The notes beneath the pieces were generated by a model that saw only the letters and a program-made list of their open reading frames with translations, searched no databases and was not told the origin of the DNA. 64,000 nucleotides of DNA from Mactromeris polynyma (Eukaryota; Mollusca; Bivalvia; Venerida; Mactridae), in the NCBI GenBank assembly GCA_032209605.1, contig JASFXZ010000039.1:3286001-3350000 (forward strand). The letters are read 5' to 3'. Shown in pieces: positions 53,901 to 62,900 of the stretch; the first letter of the stretch is position 1; each line of letters starts with the position of its first letter. The position numbers were made by a program, and so were the translations under genes.

Positions 53901-56900
53901 GGTTGAATATTGTCAAATAGTTCGGTGACACTGTTGAATATTGTCAGATAGTTCGGTGACACTGTTGAATATTGTCAGATAGTTCGGTGACACAGTTGAA
54001 TATTGTCAGATAGTTCGGTGACACAGTTGAATATTGTCAGATAGTTCCGTGACACAGTTGAATATTGTCAGATAGTTCGGTGACACTGTTGAATATTGTC
54101 AGATAGTTCGGTGACACGGTTGAATATTGTCAGATAGTTCGGTGACACTGATGAATATTGTCAGATAGTTTGGTGACATGGTTGAATATTGTCAGATAGT
54201 TTGGTGACACTGTTGAATATTGTCAGATAGTTCGGTGACACTGTTGAATATTGTCAGATAGTTCGGTGACACGGTTGAATATTGTCAAATAGTTCGGTGA
54301 CACTGTTGAATATTGTCAGATAGTTCGGTGACACTGTTGAATATTGTCAGATAGTTCGGTGACACAGTTGAATATTGTCAGATAGTTCGGTGACACAGTT
54401 GAATATTGTCAGATAGTTCAGTGACACAGTTGAATATTGTCAGATAGTTCGGTGACACTGTTGAATATTGTCAGATAGTTTGGTGACACTGTTGAATATT
54501 GTCAGATAGTTTGGTGACACAGTTGAATATTGTCAGATAGTTCGGTGACACAGTTGAATATTGTCAGATAGTTTGGTGACACGGTTGAATATTGTCAGAT
54601 AGTTCGGTGACACTGATGAATATTGTCAGATAGTTCGGTGACACTGATGAATATTGTCAGATAGTTCGGTGACACTGATGAATATTGTCAGATAGTTCGG
54701 TGACACGGTTGAATATTGTCAGATAGTTCGGTGACACTGTTGAATATTGTCAGATAGTTTGGTGACACTGTTGAATATTGTCAGATAGTTCGGTGACACG
54801 GTTGAATATTGTCAGATAGTTTGGTGACACTGTTGAATATTGTCAGATAGTTTGGTGACACTGTTGAATATTGTCAGATAGTTTGGTGACACTGTTGAAT
54901 ATTGTCAGATAGTTCGGTGACACTGTTGAATATTGTCAGATAGTTCGGTGACACGGTTGAATATTGTCAGATAGTTTGGTGACACTGTTGAATATTGTCA
55001 GATAGTTCGGTGACACTGTTGAATATTGTCAGATAAGTTGGTGACACTGTTGAATATTGTCAGATAGTTTGGTGACACTGTTGAATATTGTCAGATAGTT
55101 CGGTGACACTGTTGAATATTGTCAGATAGTTCGGTGACACGGTTGAATATTGTCAGATAGTTTGATGACACTGTTGAATATTGTCAGATAGTTCGGTGAC
55201 ACTGTTGAATATTGTCAGATAGTTCGGTGACACGGTTGAATATTGTCAGATAGTTTGGTGACACTGTTGAATATTGTCAGATAGTTTGGTGACACTGTTG
55301 AATATTGTCAGATAGTTCGGTGACACGGTTGAATATTGTCAGATAGTTCGGTGACACTGTTGAATATTGTCAGATAGTTCGGTGACACGGTTGAATATTG
55401 TCAGATAGTTCGGTGACACTGTTGAATATTGTCAGAAAGTTCGGTGACACGGTTGAATATTGTCAGATAGTTCGGTGACACGGTTGAATATTGTCAGATA
55501 GTTTGGTGACACTGTTGAATATTGTCAGATAGTTCGGTGACACGGTTGAATATTGTCAGATAGTTTGGTGACACGGTTGAATATGCAACAGCCACTTTCC
55601 ATAATGTTTATTGACTTCTGTCCATAGTTTAAAACAGACAAATTATGTTCTTGTTTAAGGGCTAGAATCAGAAATGAACTAAGTGTATATTCTGGATTTA
55701 ATTTGGTACAGTGAAGTTTCAATGATAAGACCATTGATTCTGAAGAAAGTTGCACTTAGTGGCGTGAATATCAATTTAAAGTATGGAAGAAAACTTCAAA
55801 ACTGGTCCATGAATATACAGACCTATTGGTTTAAATCTATTTATAATTATTCCTAAATACGATGTAAATGTAAATTTATAATATAATACTATAATAATGT
55901 TGATTGTAAAACAGGTCCATGCTTTTATTAATTCCTTTCCAACAACTGACCTATTAATAAGGTGATCTTAGTTTTGAGGTGGTCTATTTGAGGTTTTACT
56001 ATATTTCCAACTTCCTGTTTGTCTGCCATTGTTCTAGACATGTTTTTGTACATATCAGATGTGACGTTGGTTGGACTGGTAGCAGCTGTATACTGAGGTC
56101 GTCTGCTCTTCCTGAATATCTGTATGACATGTTTGAAGCAGAATCAGATGACTGGGCTTTGATAGCTGGAGGAAAGCGTACAACACCATGTCAATCTATG
56201 GCATCTGGATTGGCTTACCATTTCACTGGGGTGAGGGCTTTTCTATGCTTATTTATGCTTAAAATAGTATATATGATCGCCGCTGTGCGATTTCCAACCT
56301 CTTCTTAAGTGACGTCATTTCCAGAAAACGTCACATGTGACATCACTATATACTGACAGTAATTAATATTTGCCCTTTATGGCAATATGAAATCGAAGTA
56401 ACCATATGAAGTAAATATTGTTTCCTGCTTGCAAATAGTGACATCACATGTTGAGTTTTCTTCAAAAGCCGTCACTTACAGAAGAGGTTGTAAATCCCAT
56501 CGCAGCGCTCATATGAGTAATTACATGACTACCTTCAGATTTACTTTATCATTTAAAAAAATCTGACAAACTGAATTTTGTAATTTAAATACACTTGTGT
56601 TTCACACGATTTTGAACAGTACTACATGTAGTACAAAATGAATGCATTTATTCTTCCATTTGGTTTTCAATTTAAAATATAGACATTTTCTACTTTGTAT
56701 CAAAATGCTTTGGAATTTAGAAGTAAAGGTAAATGTTAATTCAGTAATACATTGGTATTTTCTTTCAGAATTGTTCAAGAAGTCTGACATCTCGTGACTT
56801 AGATTTACGTCATGCAGCGTATATACAGTTTTACTTCATGTATGGATGTTACACACCGCCAGATAATATCGACGAAGCAGTTGCCGTCAGTTATTCACCA

Positions 56901-59900
56901 GACGGAACACAATGGAAGTCCCTAACATTGATGCATTATCTCAACTACAGATATCCAACGTAAGTCTACTTTGTTGCATATTAATATCTGTGATCCGATT
57001 ATTGAGTCACAATATGGAAGAAAAAATGAAAAAACTGGTCCATTAAATATCCTGGTCTTCTTAATCTGTGTATTTAACAACTCTTGTATGACTTAATGAA
57101 CGTTGTATTCACATTGTATATGTAGCATTGACTATGTACCGATATGTGTCTTAGATGAAATTTCTGTCCTGTTGTGAATGTTTCTTGTTTAACTTATTTA
57201 AATCAAATAGTTCTAAATCCCACACAATGATGTTGTGTTTCCAGATTTGTTACGTTAAAATTACCTAAAGAAGCCAGACAAGAAGGAATACAGATCAGTT
57301 TTGTTCAGTTACAACATGGCGGAACGAACGAGGATGATTGGTTGGTGGACAATTTACGTATCGGTGGTCGTCTAGTCAACCCTGACTCTATGTTTAGTAA
57401 CTTTACAGTGGAAATACATCCTGCCGAGTGGAATACATTTGATAACATGGAGGTCGGTGACTACTGCGACTGGTCCGACGCTGCTATCGGAGACTCGACA
57501 AAGACCGAAAGTGCGACTCTGACCACACAAGACTTGGACATCAAAGAAGGTCACATGATGCAATTCTGGTACAATATTGGATGTATGCGACCCTGGAACA
57601 CATCGGTAGCTCCGATACATCTACAGTATTCCACTGACTACGGAATGACATGGTCCTATATTAAACCACAATGTCTGTCCAATGATCCAACATGTCCGAA
57701 TGGTGATACTATGGCTAGTGTATATTATGGGGATCCAATGGGACGATGGCAGCGAGTCATTATATCCTTAGAATCTATGACTAACTCAAGGTTTGATTTG
57801 TTTTAGCCATATTAACTACAGTAAAACCTTAATGATAAGACCACCCCTGGGACCCTTGAAACTGGTCTTCTCATTGTGGTGGTCTTAATGTTGATGTTGA
57901 GAATAAAGAGCAAAACAGTGAAAATGGACTTGAAAATTGTGTTCTTAGTTTTGAGGGTTTTTTATTATTGAGGTGGTCTTAGAGTGAGGTTTTACTGTAT
58001 TTCCCCTATCAGTCTCTCTTTCACATATTTTGTTTACATTCTAAAACTGTATTATCAGCTTTTTCTGGTTGTAGGATGTTTAGCAGTATTATGGTCCGAT
58101 GAAATGTTTAACGTGTGCAGATTTTCCTTGAACTCCTCCCAAACTGCTGTTTGGATTTCAACAACCATTCTGTACTATGTTATTGGCAGATATCTGCTTT
58201 TGCTCAAAGTCATCTATTATCCTTAATTCAGTAGATATCAGTTGTTATACATGTATATGGTTTAGGTTTTACAAAACCTACATTTATTATATATATATAA
58301 GAACAATTTCTTTTTTTGTCTTCATGAATATTTATTTATCATTTTTATTCTTAGATTGCTCTGTTTTAACTCTATTAATATTTCCCTCAAAAAGGGCGTT
58401 ACCAAAATTATGAAACTTTTTTACAAACTACATTATGATTTTTTTTAGAATATTTGTCCCTATTGTGGACTTTTATCTGAAGTTATATTCTAAGATTGTT
58501 TATGTTTGCAAATTTGATACTCTATTGACACACTTATTACTTGGTATGACAGTTTGTGCATATTGCTAAATTCGCAGTGTTGATAATTCATTCACAGAGC
58601 CACCAGATTCCGCTGGCAGCAACGTCCTCAAGCAGATGATGAAGCTATCACAACGTTTGGTATAAAGGATGTATATATTGGACCAGCATGTATAGAACTG
58701 TGTGGTGGTCAAGGTAACTGCAATCCAGAATCATTCCCATCATGCCAGTGTGATGAAGGGCACAGGGGAGACAACTGTTACCCATACAGTGTACAAAATC
58801 GGGTAAATTCGTTAGACATATGTTTTTCATCAGAACTAAAAGTCCTCCATCATTGTCTCAGTACATGTAGCGTCATCTTTCTGTCTGTATAGGAGGTTCA
58901 ACCCTTGTTTCCATACATAACAATGAATAGTCTATAATAGAAAAGGTTTGGAAATGGAACAATTTGATTCTTTCAAATGTTTCATAATAAACATTTATAA
59001 CTTCAGATGTACACAGCTTGCTGTCATAGAACTAGTAGTGTGATATAATAGAACATGAACATTTGACTTTAGTTATAAGATATTTCCAGGAAGTAGAGTT
59101 TGATTTGTCTACCTTGTCGTTTCTGTACTAGACGAGGATTGTATGTTGCATATATATTGAGTGTAATGTTAAATACAGTCAGACCTCGTCTATTCTTCAA
59201 CCTTCTGTCTGAATACTTGGTATTATCTGAAATGAATATCAGGTGCCAATGTATCTTCTGCACGTCGAACTGGGCTATTCGAAACCATGTATTATTCGAA
59301 ATAAAATTACGGACCATTTGAATTTCAATGAACGAGGTCTGACTGTCATATGTATAAAAAGACATGAGGAATATACTGATTAAAGATTTTCTATCTCGTC
59401 TGTTTTGAAAATACAAAGAGCTATTGCCATAGCTTGATAGTCTTTGTCAGCATCTGCTTCCATAGGAATGTTAAATATTGCATTTAGCTGAGTATTAGTA
59501 CAAGTCCCTGTGATTGAGTATTTTGCAGATGAGTGTGTGCGTCTGCTGGAGATGCTGTTGTTTTCATAGAGAAATGGAATGTAACCGCTTTCTGGTCACT
59601 TAGTTGAATGACCTTGATAACATTTTTTCAGAGAGAATTGAAGGACACGTTTGATGATGAGGAGATAGATAAATCTAAGTGGTCCCTTGTACAAGGTGGG
59701 GACATTCAGGACCCTTGTGTGCCCCTGGTGGAAGCTACAGCGTTAGTACAGAGTGGACCAGGACTAAGACAGGCAGTCACAGTAGACATGGATCTCAGAG
59801 ATGCTAGGTGATGCATGACATTTTATTCAACTTTTATTTATTACATACTTGTTTAGTGGAAGGCCAATTTTAGTTATCTGAAAAAAGTGAAGCGCCATTG

Positions 59901-62900
59901 TCATTGCTTGATTATCATTGTCGTCTGCATCTCCGGTTACAAAAATGTTGAATATTGCATTTAGCTTTTAGAAAGTGTAAGTCCTCAATGATAATACAAC
60001 CCACAGACAGCGTTTTCTATTAACTTGTTCAGTGTTTCAAAGTTTGTATTCAAAGTGAGTGATCCAGGTTGCATTATGTTTCTCCCTGATATTTTCATAA
60101 TACATGTCAAAAGTAGTCTATCTGCATATAAAAAGCATGCAAATATATGTATTTCATTTGGACCCCTCTGTGTATTACTGTAAGCTAATGAGCAATCATG
60201 TCAATGTCTGTATAAAATTCTGTTTCAAATTATTTATGTAGATTTGTTCAGTACACAGCAACAATAGGTGGTGACAGTGACCAACCTGGATGTTTCAAAC
60301 CCACCACCCCAGATCAGAGCGTCATACTCCAGTATTCTACTGATGGTGGTATACACTGGCGTACGTTACATACCCTGGATTATACAAGTTATAGATACCC
60401 TCGCAGAGATTATATAAACCTTCCACAGGAAGCTCGTACACCGAGTACTAGGATACGATGGTGGCAACCATTATCTGAAGATCCAACCAAAGTTCCCCCG
60501 ACCTGGGCTCTAGATAACGTCTATATAGGTAACTGTTCCATAAAAATATCAGTAAATTCTGTTCAATTTGTGTCTGGAATATAGTTATACTGTATAGTCT
60601 TTATCTGACTTATTGATGAGTAATGGATACAATATGTACTCGACATGGGAATGGGCACAATGGATGAAATTTTCTATGAGAAATCACAATTTGTTCATCC
60701 TAATATCAGATATTACTTTAAGAGTACGGATATATTTGGGACCTTATAACGAGACATGAAACAAATGGCAGTATTTGTAGACTTTGTTTCAGGTATGTGG
60801 GATGATTGCATTGAAAGCAGTGTTTCTCTTGTTACTTGCCATTTGATGCATAATTAGGCCGGATGCTATCAATATCAGGTTCTCACTAGGATTTGGAAAC
60901 AGGAGTCCAAAACCATGCTTGAAAAAGTTGCAGTCCTTCAATGGAATATCAAAGAAATTCTGCTAGAAACTGAAATCACAGGGAAGAAATACGTGTCCTA
61001 TCCAAGCATAATTAGGAGTCTAGTGAGAATATGAATATGCCATTGGAGGCTTTGACAAATTTATTATAGTTTGCTTACATCAATAAACTTGGAATTTGAT
61101 AGAAATTATCAGCCACTACAGATAATCGCAGCTGTTTGTGAATTTAAGACTTTGTTAGATAAGCATCCACATTAATAAATACACATTTTAATTCATTTAT
61201 TATATTCTTCAGGTGGCCATGAGATAAATCCGGCCAATGTTCAGATAAATTTTAATGAATCGTTAAGCGATGAACCGTGGGAATTTAATCCATATGGACA
61301 TATTGACTCAGATATTTGCCACAAGGATGACAGTGTGATTGTATGGGAAGAGGGTAATGGTACTCGCCACTTCACTACAAAACAAATGATTATACAAACA
61401 GATTATATATTGCAATTTAAGGTAATTTTGTTGTTCTTTGTGGATAGATGTGTTGTGTGAATTTTACATTTTCAGACTGTGTATACTACTTCGTACATAT
61501 CATTGCTCAGATCCCAATTTCATGAAAATGCTTATGTTAGTAAATGGTAACTTACTTATTATCACAAGTAAAGTATGTTATATTTGAAGTATATTTCACA
61601 AAAAATGCTTGTAGGTGTGCTTGAAAGAGATGACTTGCAAAGAAGTGAATAGTAATAGCACATTATTTTACATATGGACCGTTCTTCAGGAAAATCAGGT
61701 TATTGACATTGTAACTTTATTGTGAATTTCCAGTTACAAGTTGATGTCATCAGTTCTACGTCATGAACGCTCTGTCTTTAAAACATTATAAAATGAAAAA
61801 CGAAATTGCATCAAGTCAAACGGTTTTCATTTTCATGGTTCTAAATGTCCAAGGAAACAGATAATGTGAAAAAATGAAAATCGAAAATTTTGTCATGAAG
61901 CCCTGTTATCCTGGAGAACAGTCCATGTATACTTCGGTATGTTTGTGAACTGTTTTTACCATTGTGCAGCCAAGCACAAGATCTGATTGAAGCATACTGC
62001 TGGGATATTGGGACACAGTTTCTTTAATTTGTTGTGAATTTGGGACCAGTTTTCTATGTTTGTTGGTATTCTGCTCATGAACTAATTCTGTTCCACAGGT
62101 TGCTGTTGGTTGTAGTAAAACGTTCAACATCTGTCACTCACATGCCCCTGTGAAACTAGTGTTTAACAAGAATCCAAGTACCGAGATATGGCACGAAGTT
62201 GTTCCCCTTTGTTTACCAGATTTGAATCAAAGAATGGATTGTCGACCGAACATGTATCACGAGGCCAGTGAATACAGAGCAGATACACATCCTAAATGGA
62301 CGAGAGTTACCATGAGTCTGCCAGAGAAAACATTCTCCAGGTATTTGGCTTTATTGTTATACAAGAAAAGTTTCAGCAGTTAATGTTGAACAGATTCCAG
62401 TAATGAAAAAAATATCTCAAGTGATACATGATACTACGGAGCCCCTAAAATGACATTCCATATTCTTTTTTTATTTCGTTTTAACCGTAATATTATTTCG
62501 TTTAAACGTAATATCATTTGGTATAAACGTAATATTATTTCGTTTAAACGTAATATTATTTCGTTTAAACGTAATATTATTTCGTTTAAACGTAATATTA
62601 TTTCGTTTAAACATAATATTATTTGGTAAATACGAATTATTATTTCGTTTAAACGTAATATTTCGTTTAAACATAATATTATTTGGTAAATACGAATTAT
62701 TATTTCGTTTAAACGAAATAATATTACGTTTAAACGAAATAAAAAAAGAATATGGAATGTCATTTTAGGGGCTCCGTATGATACTGTAATGTTTCAACCA
62801 CAGTTTGTCTGTCCATGTTCCACATTTGTAGTTTGTAAGACATCACTTATATATAAATAGATGTACATAAATCTTATGATGGAAGATCTCATCCTTTTTC

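Noticed and set aside
57372..57620. 82-codon minus-strand frame
   Set aside because: Antisense shadow of exon 49.
62434..62763. 109-codon minus-strand frame
   Set aside because: Translation of the 21 bp repeat inside the MITE.
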